A stretch of DNA of 64,000 bases from Phaeodactylibacter xiamenensis. Lineage in GTDB: Bacteria; Bacteroidota; Bacteroidia; Chitinophagales; Saprospiraceae. Positions 57,382 to 64,000 of the stretch are shown piece by piece. Within the stretch, counting starts at the first letter, position 1; every line of letters begins with the position of its first letter. The notes beneath the pieces were generated by a model, which ran no database searches, was not told the origin of the DNA, and saw only the letters and a program-made list of their open reading frames with translations. The stretch covers positions 1 through 64,000 of the forward strand of contig NZ_JPOS01000079.1 in the NCBI RefSeq assembly GCF_000759025.1, given 5' to 3'. The translations under genes were made by a program, and so were the position numbers.

Positions 57382-57770
57382 AGTTTGTCTTTATAGCGTT
57401 CAATTTTCCGGCGGTCCCGCTTGGTCGGCCGGCCGGCACCTTTTTCCCTGAACTCCGTTTTTCCCTTGCCCACAAACCACTCGTTGTACTTGTTGAGTTC
57501 TTCCTCAGGCGTCAGGTCTTCGTAGCAGGTTTGGGCGATTGGTGCCCCTACGCGTTTGCGGATCAGGTCTACCGCCTTATATTGTAAATTGAAACCATTT
57601 TTCTTAACAGTAAGTTGGTCGCCCCGCTGAATCAGCTGAGAGGGCTTAGCCACTGAATTATTCACCTGAACCTTACCAGATTTGCAGGCTTCTGTGGCCT
57701 GCGTGCGCGACTTGAAAATCCGGACGCTCCACAGCCACTTGTCTACACGTACTTTCTCAATATTCGACAT
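57378..57770 (-). CDS. S4-domain RNA-binding protein (Hsp15-like)
   Basis: The 130-residue protein has an S4 RNA-binding domain in its first 65 residues (VRVDKWLWSVRIFKSRTQA, KSGKVQVNN, IQRGDQLTV). A basic tail follows (RPTKRDRRKIERYKDK). This matches heat-shock protein 15 (HslR), which binds free 50S subunits carrying nascent peptide. Its last 4 bases overlap tilS on the other strand. The ppk2 gene begins 15 bp upstream, so they may form an operon. Confidence 0.88.
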   Translation of the reverse strand: MSNIEKVRVDKWLWSVRIFKSRTQATEACKSGKVQVNNSVAKPSQLIQRGDQLTVKKNGFNLQYKAVDLIRKRVGAPIAQTCYEDLTPEEELNKYNEWFVGKGKTEFREKGAGRPTKRDRRKIERYKDKL

Positions 57771-57784
57771 AAAATCCTTGTCAG

Positions 57785-58525
57785 TTATATCGGCAGAGGC
57801 GGGTATTGCATGTTTAGTGCCTCCAGTCGTTCAACTAACGTTTTGACCACGATATAGTTCCGGTACCAGCGCTTGTCTACCGGCACAATCGTCCAGGGAA
57901 TGCGGCTCTCGTTGATGGCGTACTCGTAGTATTTCCGGTAAGTATCCCAGTGCTCGCGCTCTTTCCAGTCGTTGGGGTTATGTTTCCAGTGCTTATCGGG
58001 CTCATCAATGCGCTCCTGCAACTCTTCCCTTTGCTGCTCGTAGGACAAGTGGAGGTAGAATTTGAAGATGTGGGTATTATTATCGAAGGCGAGGAGCTCC
58101 TCGAAGGCATTGATTGCCGCCATACGCCGGTGGGCGTGCTCATCGTCAATCCAGCCGTGTACTCTTTGTATGAGAATGTCCTCGTAGTGCGACCGGTTGA
58201 AGACCTGAATCATGCCTTTCGGCGGTACCTGCTTGTGGACCCGCCAGAGGAAATCGTGGGCAAGCTCTTCATCGGTAGGCTTTTTGAAGCTGTGGACCCT
58301 TACGCCGTGCGGGTGGCAATCTTTAAAGGTATGCTTCACGGCCCCATCCTTTCCACTCGCGTCCATGCCTTGAAAAATCACCAGTACGCTGTGTTTTTGC
58401 TCGGCGTACAGGACTTTTTGCAGGTCGCCCAGGCGTTCCTGTAGTTCTTTCGTCTTATCTTCGATGTCGTCCCGGTCCAGGTCGTCGGGCGGTGTTGTAG
58501 GGATTTCGCTTAGTCTGATCATCAA
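57785..58525 (-). CDS. Polyphosphate kinase 2 family protein
   Basis: PPK2 enzymes transfer phosphate between polyphosphate and nucleoside mono- or diphosphates. The 246-residue protein has Walker A GMDASGKDG (53-61), the Walker B-like NRSHYEDIL, and lid residues in HWKHNPNDWKERE. All the active residues are present and the length is typical of one-domain PPK2. Class (AMP, ADP or both as acceptor) cannot be told by eye. It lies in a minus-strand cluster with the S4 gene and PspC gene. Confidence 0.92.
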   Translation of the reverse strand: MMIRLSEIPTTPPDDLDRDDIEDKTKELQERLGDLQKVLYAEQKHSVLVIFQGMDASGKDGAVKHTFKDCHPHGVRVHSFKKPTDEELAHDFLWRVHKQVPPKGMIQVFNRSHYEDILIQRVHGWIDDEHAHRRMAAINAFEELLAFDNNTHIFKFYLHLSYEQQREELQERIDEPDKHWKHNPNDWKEREHWDTYRKYYEYAINESRIPWTIVPVDKRWYRNYIVVKTLVERLEALNMQYPPLPI

Positions 58526-58535
58526 CCATTAGTGT

Positions 58536-58727
58536 TTATCGTTCTGGCATGAAAAGCCAGAGCAGCACATATACCAATAAGCCAGGAAAAGCTGCGCTAA
58601 GCACAGAAAGCAGCACATAAAAAAGGCGCACATGTGTAGGGTCCCAGCCGTAGTAGTCGGCAATGCCTGCACAAACGCCTCCTATGACGGCCTGGTCTTT
58701 CCGTTTCATTAATTTTCGGTTGGGCAT
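58536..58727 (-). CDS. PspC domain protein
   Basis: The 63-residue protein matches the PspC domain almost entirely, with AVIGGVCAGIADYYGWDPTH and a membrane helix FYVLLSVLSAAFPGLLVYVL. PspC is linked to membrane stress responses in other bacteria. Here it is a stand-alone short form. It starts 10 bp upstream of ppk2, so they are probably cotranscribed. Confidence 0.88.
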   Translation of the reverse strand: MPNRKLMKRKDQAVIGGVCAGIADYYGWDPTHVRLFYVLLSVLSAAFPGLLVYVLLWLFMPER

Positions 58728-58779
58728 ATGGCTTGTTAGATTTTAAGAATGGGTAAGATAGGCAGTTCCTGCAAAAAAG

Positions 58780-58804
58780 AAAAGCCCTGCGGTACAAGGC
58801 TTTT
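58780..58804 (-). terminator. Terminator of the small membrane protein gene at 58810
   Basis: On the minus strand AAAAGCC / GGCTTTT (58804-58798 with 58786-58780) forms a 7-bp stem with an 11-base loop. It is followed by CTTTTTT. Confidence 0.75.
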
Positions 58805-58809
58805 GGCGT

Positions 58810-59121
58810 TTAATTTTCCTGAGCTTCTTTGAGCTGAGCTTTAGCGTCGCGGCGAAGGACGCGCTGTACGGCATAAAACTCCCGGTGCGAAGGAATATAA
58901 CCTCCACGTTTCCAGTGCTCGATCATACGTTGAGCGTCTTCCGGAGTGAGCTTTTTCAGAGGCGCTTCCTCCAAGATTTCCATATTGTAGTTGGTGGTGT
59001 TTTTGGTGTCGAGCGAAGGGTGGGGCGCTCTTCTTTTTTCTTGCTTTTTTTGTTGTTGATGCGTTAATCCGTATACGATAGCGACCATCAAACCCGCTAT
59101 TCCTGCTACGAGGTATTCCAT
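58810..59121 (-). CDS. Small membrane-anchored protein of unknown function
   Basis: The 103-residue protein has one N-terminal membrane helix (about 3-19, YLVAGIAGLMVAIVYGL) and a basic, Gln/Lys-rich stretch. Its C-terminal helical domain has DAQRMIEHWKRGGYIPSHRE. I do not recognise the family. The soluble part probably lies in the cytoplasm. It has its own terminator and lies 96 bp from the folA stop, so it is not clearly linked to it. Confidence 0.65.
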   Translation of the reverse strand: MEYLVAGIAGLMVAIVYGLTHQQQKKQEKRRAPHPSLDTKNTTNYNMEILEEAPLKKLTPEDAQRMIEHWKRGGYIPSHREFYAVQRVLRRDAKAQLKEAQEN

Positions 59122-59216
59122 TAAAAAGTTAATTTATGTCATCGATAATCAACAGTAAAACGTAATATGGCGGTGATATGTTTTGTCTACTGTTTTGATT
59201 ATGAATGGATTGCGAT

Positions 59217-59723
59217 TTAAAGTTGGCGGCGGAACCACTTAAAGGTATAGGGGAAAGGGTTATTGGCATCGGCTTCGTGCGGTTCTTGTTGGGTCAACTT
59301 CCAGTCTTCAGCACTGAACGCTGGAAAGAAGGCATCTCCGTTTTCGACCTGTGTGTGAATGTCCGTAAGGATCAGCTCGTCGGCATAGGGCAGAGCCTGC
59401 CGGTAGATTTCTCCACCCCCAAGCACACAGCGCCGGGGCACTTGCTTGTGCCTGGCCAGGGCGATCCCTTCTTCCACACTATGGGCAATCTCTCCGCCGG
59501 GGCCCACTTTGTAATTTTTCCGCCGGGTGATGATCACAAACTGCTTATCTTTAAAAATGGTGTTGCCCTGATTGGACTCGTAGGATTTCCGGCCCGACAG
59601 GAGGAAACAGCCTTCGATTTCGTTGAGAAAAAAGGCTTCATCTGCGGGCATAGACCAGGGCAGTCCTCCATCTTTGCCAATCACCCCGTTGTCGGAACGG
59701 GCTGCGATCATTACAATTTTCAT
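59217..59723 (-). CDS. folA: Dihydrofolate reductase
   Basis: FolA reduces dihydrofolate with NADPH for thymidylate and purine synthesis. The 168-residue protein has IAARSDNGVIGKDGGLPW, where the conserved Trp follows Gly-Leu-Pro, then PADEAFF with the active-site acidic residue. It also has LSGRKSYES, RCVLGGGEIYRQALP and ADELILTDIH. Length fits the family. The ATG overlaps the TVP38 stop by four bases (ATGA), so translation is probably coupled. No thyA is in the window. Confidence 0.94.
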   Translation of the reverse strand: MKIVMIAARSDNGVIGKDGGLPWSMPADEAFFLNEIEGCFLLSGRKSYESNQGNTIFKDKQFVIITRRKNYKVGPGGEIAHSVEEGIALARHKQVPRRCVLGGGEIYRQALPYADELILTDIHTQVENGDAFFPAFSAEDWKLTQQEPHEADANNPFPYTFKWFRRQL

Positions 59724-60400
59724 GATTTTTTTCGTTTTCGGTCCAGCCAAATGTACAAGCCGTAGAGGAGTATTCCAATACCGCCCAGCCAGTACAGCCC
59801 GGTTTTGAGTTGGTCGAGGTCCCGGGTGAAGTAGGCGATCCCCAATGCCAGTGGTGTGATGCCGGCAAGGGTAGCCAGCAAATAGGGCACAAAGCGCATC
59901 CCCAGTAAACCGGCAATAATACTAATGGCGTCCGTAGACAGGAATGGGGAGAGACGAAACAATACTATAGTGCCAAATCCATATTCTTCCATGGCTTCAG
60001 AAATTTCCTCCTCTTTTTCCTTCCCTATAAAACGCTCCCGGGCCTGCGCTCCAAATACCCGGCCAATCCAATACCCAATGCCCGAAGCCACAGTGACGGC
60101 GACTATAGAAATAACCACGCCCCAAACCGGTCCGTACCCAATGGTAGCCACCACCATGGGCAGCCAGCTGGGAAAGATGATCAGGAACATTTGCAGGACC
60201 ATGAACAGTATGATGGCGATAGGGCCCCATATCCCGAACTGTTCAAACCATTTAGCCAGTGCGGCTTCATCACCAGCTTTTGCCAGCCGGAATCCCTCGT
60301 TGACGGTTTCCTGTACTGAAGGCGAGGCAAAGTAAAGCACGACCAGGCTGCCTAGTAGCAACAGGGTGAGAAAGGAGGCGGTAACTTGTGTTCTTTTCAA
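59720..60400 (-). CDS. TVP38/TMEM64 family (VTT domain) membrane protein
   Basis: The 226-residue protein has about six hydrophobic segments. It includes the family patterns FPSWLPMVVATIGYGPVWGV, IGYWIGRVFG and LSPFLSTDAISIIAGLLGM. VTT/DedA-related proteins are thought to move lipids or help with envelope homeostasis. The exact role is not known here. Its stop overlaps folA (ATGA), so these two form a coupled pair, an unexpected functional pairing. Confidence 0.88.
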   Translation of the reverse strand: MKRTQVTASFLTLLLLGSLVVLYFASPSVQETVNEGFRLAKAGDEAALAKWFEQFGIWGPIAIILFMVLQMFLIIFPSWLPMVVATIGYGPVWGVVISIVAVTVASGIGYWIGRVFGAQARERFIGKEKEEEISEAMEEYGFGTIVLFRLSPFLSTDAISIIAGLLGMRFVPYLLATLAGITPLALGIAYFTRDLDQLKTGLYWLGGIGILLYGLYIWLDRKRKKS

Positions 60401-60460
60401 AGGCTTTTATGTAAAAAAAGCGCTCGTCGTTGTTGATGTTCGAAGGCAGGCAAAATGAAA

Positions 60461-60492
60461 ACGGGCAGATGCTCCGGAGAACACCTGCCCGT
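60461..60492 (-). terminator. Terminator of the Sus operon
   Basis: An 8-bp stem ACGGGCAG (60461-60468) and CTGCCCGT (60485-60492) lies just past the SusE stop. On the minus strand it is followed by TTTTCATTTT. Confidence 0.75.
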
Positions 60493-60530
60493 ATTTATCA
60501 GGCGATAAAGAATCGCCAGATCAAAATGAC

Positions 60531-62126
60531 TTACTCAAAGGAGTATTCGCCAGTCAGCACGTTGAAACGTACCGTGTAGTTACCCGCAGTAACGGGGATA
60601 TTCGGTCCATCCTGTGTGCCGATGCCACTTGGGAAATCACCAGCGCCCCAGTTCACGCCCCAGTCATTATTCAGGCGGAATTTGGCCTCTCCATCCGTCA
60701 GTTCGATATTCACGGTTTGAACAGATGGCTCGGCAGGGTCGGGCATCATATCTGTATCTGCGTCCCAGCCATCAGGCGTGGAGTCACCAATGATGCCAAC
60801 TGAAGCTGCCTCAAAGCTGTATTCACCTGTTTCAGGGTTGAAAGTCACCTCGTAAAGGCCAAAGGTAACCGGAATGTTAGGCCCGTCCTGTGTACCGGTG
60901 CCACTTGGGAAGTCAGTAGCGCCCCAGTTGACAGCCCAGTCGTTATCGGCGCGGAACTTCGCTTCACCGTCCAGCAGGCCGATCAGGATAGAGTAGGTGC
61001 CATCGCCGTTATCCGTCATAGGCGTTTCTGCATCCCATCCGCCCGGCGTAGCACTACCAATGATACCAATGGACTCAAATCCGCCACCGCCACCAGTGCC
61101 CAGGAATTCCATGGTATACTCGAGGGTGGCGTCGTTGAAGGTGATCTTGTAAATGCCAGGGTCGCCCATGAACATAGTGTTGCTGCCAAACTCTTCGGCT
61201 ACACCATCACCGTCTGCATCACCGAAGTTTTTGCCCATGAAGTTGGGCATTTCAGCAAATTTGAACTCATCGCCTTCTGCCAGTTCCACTTCAGCCAGTT
61301 CCCAGGTGTTGTCGCCCGTGAGCTGGAAGCGGAATTCGTCCCCGTCAAAGTTGTTGAAAGTACCAAGCAGGTAAAGGCCGGATAGGTTGGTGGCGAACTC
61401 AACAGCCGGGCGTACCGTGTACTCCAGCGTTTCGTCGTTGAAGGTTACGGTCACTTCGCCGGAATAACCACAAGCGGTATTGCCGTTGCCGCCACTCAGG
61501 TTGCTTTCCATGAAGCCGTTGCAATCGGTGTCGCCCCAGTCCTCATCACACCAGTCCAGGCAGTTTTTGATCTTCCACTCGTCTCCGAGGAGGTCAATGC
61601 CTGAAACTTCCCAGGTGTGGTCAGCGACGAGGGTCATCGCATCACCGCCCCAGCCGTTGAAGCCACCGGCAATCCACATTTCATCGTGGTTGGCCGCGAA
61701 AGGCAGCAGCGAAATTTCAAAGGATGTGCTTCGGTTGGTGGTCTGCCCTTTAGCATCCGATACCGTGATGTTCATGCTGTAAATGCCAGCGCCAAGCTGT
61801 TCGGCAGGCACTGCAAAATCGGCACCCGGCACCACGATACTGTCGCGGGTACCTGTCACTGCCTGAGTCGCATCGGCAAGGGTATTACCAAATTCATCCA
61901 GCAGTTGCACAGAGATTTCGGAAAGAGGCGAAGACTCACCATCTGCCACGATGACTTTCAGGTCGAAGTTGCCAACTACAATCTTGCTGTTGTTAGCCGG
62001 AGAGATGGAAACAATACCGGGCGCGAAGTCCGTCAACGCTTCCACGTCGATCTCATCCTTGGTACAGCTAAAGGCAACGAGCCCCGCCAAAACCAGGATG
62101 GAAGATATTTTAAGAAAATTTTTCAT
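60531..62126 (-). CDS. SusE/SusF-type outer-membrane lipoprotein with four carbohydrate-binding-like domains
   Basis: The 531-residue protein has a lipoprotein signal with lipobox FSC (Cys at about 21). An Ig-like SusE N-terminal domain (30-140) follows. Then come four starch-binding-like domains: IAGGFNGWGGDAMTLV (about 148-245), LLGTFNNFDGDEFRF (255-345), and two very similar C-terminal copies (352-440 and 443-531) sharing GEAKFRxNDW and TQDGPNIPVT. Two calcium-loop-like stretches, GDTDCNGF and DADGDGVAEEFG, lie inside the domains. It should bind a polysaccharide at the surface together with the SusD next to it. Confidence 0.88.
   Translation of the reverse strand: MKNFLKISSILVLAGLVAFSCTKDEIDVEALTDFAPGIVSISPANNSKIVVGNFDLKVIVADGESSPLSEISVQLLDEFGNTLADATQAVTGTRDSIVVPGADFAVPAEQLGAGIYSMNITVSDAKGQTTNRSTSFEISLLPFAANHDEMWIAGGFNGWGGDAMTLVADHTWEVSGIDLLGDEWKIKNCLDWCDEDWGDTDCNGFMESNLSGGNGNTACGYSGEVTVTFNDETLEYTVRPAVEFATNLSGLYLLGTFNNFDGDEFRFQLTGDNTWELAEVELAEGDEFKFAEMPNFMGKNFGDADGDGVAEEFGSNTMFMGDPGIYKITFNDATLEYTMEFLGTGGGGGFESIGIIGSATPGGWDAETPMTDNGDGTYSILIGLLDGEAKFRADNDWAVNWGATDFPSGTGTQDGPNIPVTFGLYEVTFNPETGEYSFEAASVGIIGDSTPDGWDADTDMMPDPAEPSVQTVNIELTDGEAKFRLNNDWGVNWGAGDFPSGIGTQDGPNIPVTAGNYTVRFNVLTGEYSFE
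60534..61065 (-). repeat. Two tandem coding repeats of about 90 codons in the SusE gene
   Basis: The two C-terminal binding domains share long stretches at both protein and DNA level (DFPSGTGTQDGPNIPVT versus DFPSGIGTQDGPNIPVT). This suggests a recent internal duplication of a binding module. Confidence 0.8.
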
Positions 62127-62205
62127 GTCTTAATCTGATTGAAAATTTGATAAATTTTCGAATGGTCGGCGGACTGCTAAGGCAGCCCTACCGATCCATA
62201 AAGAT

Positions 62206-63783
62206 TTAATAGCCCTGGTTTTGCTCCAGGTTGTCATTAGCCAGCAGTTCTTCCGCCGGGATAGGGTAGAGGTTGAGGTGAGGCGACGTTGTTCTGCCTT
62301 CCTGAACATTACCTTTCCATGCCCATACACCGTTTTCGGTAAATTGCCCGAAGCGGATGAGGTCTGTACGGCGTACACCTTCCCAGTACAATTCACGGCT
62401 ACGCTCATCGAGGATGAAATCCAGGTTGAGGTCTGCTTCTGAAATGTTGCCAGCATCATTATTGTATGCCCGCTGACGCAGGGCATTGATGTAGGCTACA
62501 GCTGTACCCAGGTCACCGTTGGAAGCGCCACGGAGGACCGCTTCAGCATAAGTCAGGTGCACTTCTCCAAAACGGAACATCGGATAATCCGTGTCGGCAA
62601 AGGTAGGGTCAGAACCCGCAACACCTTCAGACGTAACGTTCTGGTATTTTGGCACGGTATAGCCATTAGTGAACTCATTGATGGCCTCTACGGCTTTGGT
62701 TTGCCCTTCTGTAAAGAAGATCGCCCGCTCATCAATATTGCCGGTTTCATCGGGGAAACGGTCTACCAGGGAAGGCAGTGTGCGCAGTCCACCCCAGCCG
62801 TTGTTCACGCCGTAGTCTTCCGCATTCATTGCACCACCGATAGCCGCATGCACGAGGTACGTGGTACCGCCGAACGTCTGAGTCGCATCACCATCGAAGT
62901 TCACAGACCAGATAATCTCCGTTGAGCGGTCGTTATCAGCCAGGAAGTTGTGGTGGTACTCGTCCATCAGGGTGTAAGCACCAGATTCGATGATCTTGTT
63001 ACAGGCTTCCACTGCCTCATTCCAGTAAGTCTCCCCTCCGGTATAGACTTCACCATTTAGGTAAAGCTTGGCTTGCAGCATCCAAAGTGCGCCTTTGTCT
63101 GCGCGGCCATATGGTGCTGTGCCGGCTTCAAGCATGTCACTCTCAATTTCGTTGAGCTCATTCACGATGAAGTTGAATACCTCCCGGCGGCTGAACTGAG
63201 TAGGCGCGGTAGAACCGATCACCTGATCTTCAGTATAGAATGGAATGTCACCGAAGAAGTCAATGCCATGCCAGTAGCTCAGGGCACGCATAAAACGGGC
63301 TTCTGCGCGGTAAGTGACCATTTGATCAACTACCTCTTTGCTGACACCACGTGCGTCCAGCTTTTCCGGTGTGGATTCCCGCAGGAACTCGTTTGCCAGA
63401 GAGACCTGGAAGAACACCCGATAGTACATCGCACGTACAAACTGATTGGTGCTGCTCCAGCCCTGAGTAACCAGGTCAGGCAGGCCATCGTCATTCCACG
63501 CGATAATAGCTTCATCCGTTGGGAGTTCCTGCAATTGCCAGTACTGGCGCAGGTAGCTGGAGAAGCCTTCATCCAGTGATTTGATATCCGCGTTACCAGC
63601 AGGGCCTTGTTGGCCAGTGACTGCGAGTCCGGCATAGATACGGGTCAGAAAACGCTCGTAGGCAGCATCATCTGAAAAGAAAACATCAGGAGTCAGATCG
63701 TTCCTGGGCTGTACATCCAAATCTGTACAGGCAGACATCATAGCCAGGACGGCGATCAACCCTATATTAATTATTTTTTTCAT
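62206..63783 (-). CDS. SusD/RagB family nutrient-binding outer-membrane lipoprotein
   Basis: The 525-residue protein has a lipoprotein signal with Cys in MMSACTDL at about 19. The body fits SusD/RagB: LDVQPRNDLTPDVFFSDDAA, FVRAMYYRVFFQVSLANEFL, EARFMRALSYWHGIDFFGDI, GALWMLQAKLYLNGEVYTGG and a C-terminal LYPIPAEELLAN. SusD forms a lid on the SusC channel and captures the ligand. The SusC stop is 28 bp upstream, so they are cotranscribed. The substrate cannot be named by eye. Confidence 0.95.
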   Translation of the reverse strand: MKKIINIGLIAVLAMMSACTDLDVQPRNDLTPDVFFSDDAAYERFLTRIYAGLAVTGQQGPAGNADIKSLDEGFSSYLRQYWQLQELPTDEAIIAWNDDGLPDLVTQGWSSTNQFVRAMYYRVFFQVSLANEFLRESTPEKLDARGVSKEVVDQMVTYRAEARFMRALSYWHGIDFFGDIPFYTEDQVIGSTAPTQFSRREVFNFIVNELNEIESDMLEAGTAPYGRADKGALWMLQAKLYLNGEVYTGGETYWNEAVEACNKIIESGAYTLMDEYHHNFLADNDRSTEIIWSVNFDGDATQTFGGTTYLVHAAIGGAMNAEDYGVNNGWGGLRTLPSLVDRFPDETGNIDERAIFFTEGQTKAVEAINEFTNGYTVPKYQNVTSEGVAGSDPTFADTDYPMFRFGEVHLTYAEAVLRGASNGDLGTAVAYINALRQRAYNNDAGNISEADLNLDFILDERSRELYWEGVRRTDLIRFGQFTENGVWAWKGNVQEGRTTSPHLNLYPIPAEELLANDNLEQNQGY

Positions 63784-63810
63784 GGCTTAATTTTTCTTGT
63801 GTTCAACAAA

Positions 63811-64000
63811 TTAAAGGCCCAGGCTTGCGCCGAAGATAAAGCCCATCGGACGTGGGAATGGCGCATTATCTATACCACCCACGCCTACTTCCGGATCAAG
63901 TCCGCTGTACTTGGTGAAAACCAGCAGGTTTTGACCGGTAACGTAGAAGCGCAGGCTTGAAATGCCACGCTTAGGCAGTAAGGTGTAGCCTAAAGTTACG
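63811..64000 (-). CDS. SusC/TonB-dependent receptor, C-terminal part only
   Basis: The gene runs off the window and only its last 63 codons are present. They read as SLRFYVTGQNLLVFTKYSG and then PRPMGFIFGASLGL before TAA, the standard end of SusC-family receptors. The rest, including any carboxypeptidase-like domain and plug, is outside the window. Confidence 0.92.
   Translation of the reverse strand, partial: VTLGYTLLPKRGISSLRFYVTGQNLLVFTKYSGLDPEVGVGGIDNAPFPRPMGFIFGASLGL

Overview
The window is chromosomal DNA from a member of the Bacteroidota, most likely the Saprospirales/Lewinella branch. The evidence is a SusC/SusD/SusE-type outer-membrane uptake locus at the right end, two secreted proteins with C-terminal type IX secretion (T9SS) sorting domains, an OmpA protein with PorE-like domain order, a large DUF4397 repeat protein, and a few TAnnTTTG-type promoter elements. 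The genus cannot be fixed from the sequence alone. No tRNA, rRNA, CRISPR array, prophage or complete insertion sequence was found. Most of the window is ordinary housekeeping and envelope genes, densely packed on both strands.

Layout. 1-605 is a tandem intergenic repeat. 0.7-3.7 kb holds coaD, a retropepsin-like protease, a DEDDy exonuclease and fabH. 3.9-8.3 kb holds a DUF6794 protein, a one-chain fusion of a sodium:solute symporter with an alpha/beta hydrolase, a divergent phaB-type acetoacetyl-CoA reductase, and a MITE-like element. 8.4-12.4 kb is a response regulator plus propeller histidine kinase operon. 12.6-24 kb is mainly envelope genes (DUF2490, helix-hairpin-helix barrel, CNNM, triple LysM, DUF4230, a lipoprotein) with a second NarL-type regulator and a methyltransferase. 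24.2-38.4 kb holds ppc, a PorE-like OmpA protein, a MOSC protein, a CotH-kinase-like protein, alkaline phosphatase with a sortilin-like BNR protein, a small HTH protein, a flavin reductase and icd.

38.7-53 kb holds a T9SS cargo protein, an IscA-type Fe-S protein, and then the most unusual stretch: a Clp/Hsp100-like ATPase with a degenerate first ATPase domain and a release-factor-like tail, a 1400-residue secreted DUF4397 array with six units, and a tandem CbbX-type AAA+ protein with two N-terminal beta-rich domains. 53-60.4 kb returns to metabolism and RNA genes (pgi, a PfkB sugar kinase, tilS, an S4 protein, ppk2, PspC, folA, TVP38). 60.5-64 kb is the Sus locus, whose SusC gene runs off the window.

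The items most worth following are the transporter-hydrolase fusion next to phaB, the two atypical AAA+ proteins flanking the DUF4397 array, the CotH-like kinase-fold protein, the divergent PEP carboxylase active-site loop, and the MITE with its clean target duplication. All functional statements come from motifs read by eye; no database search was run.
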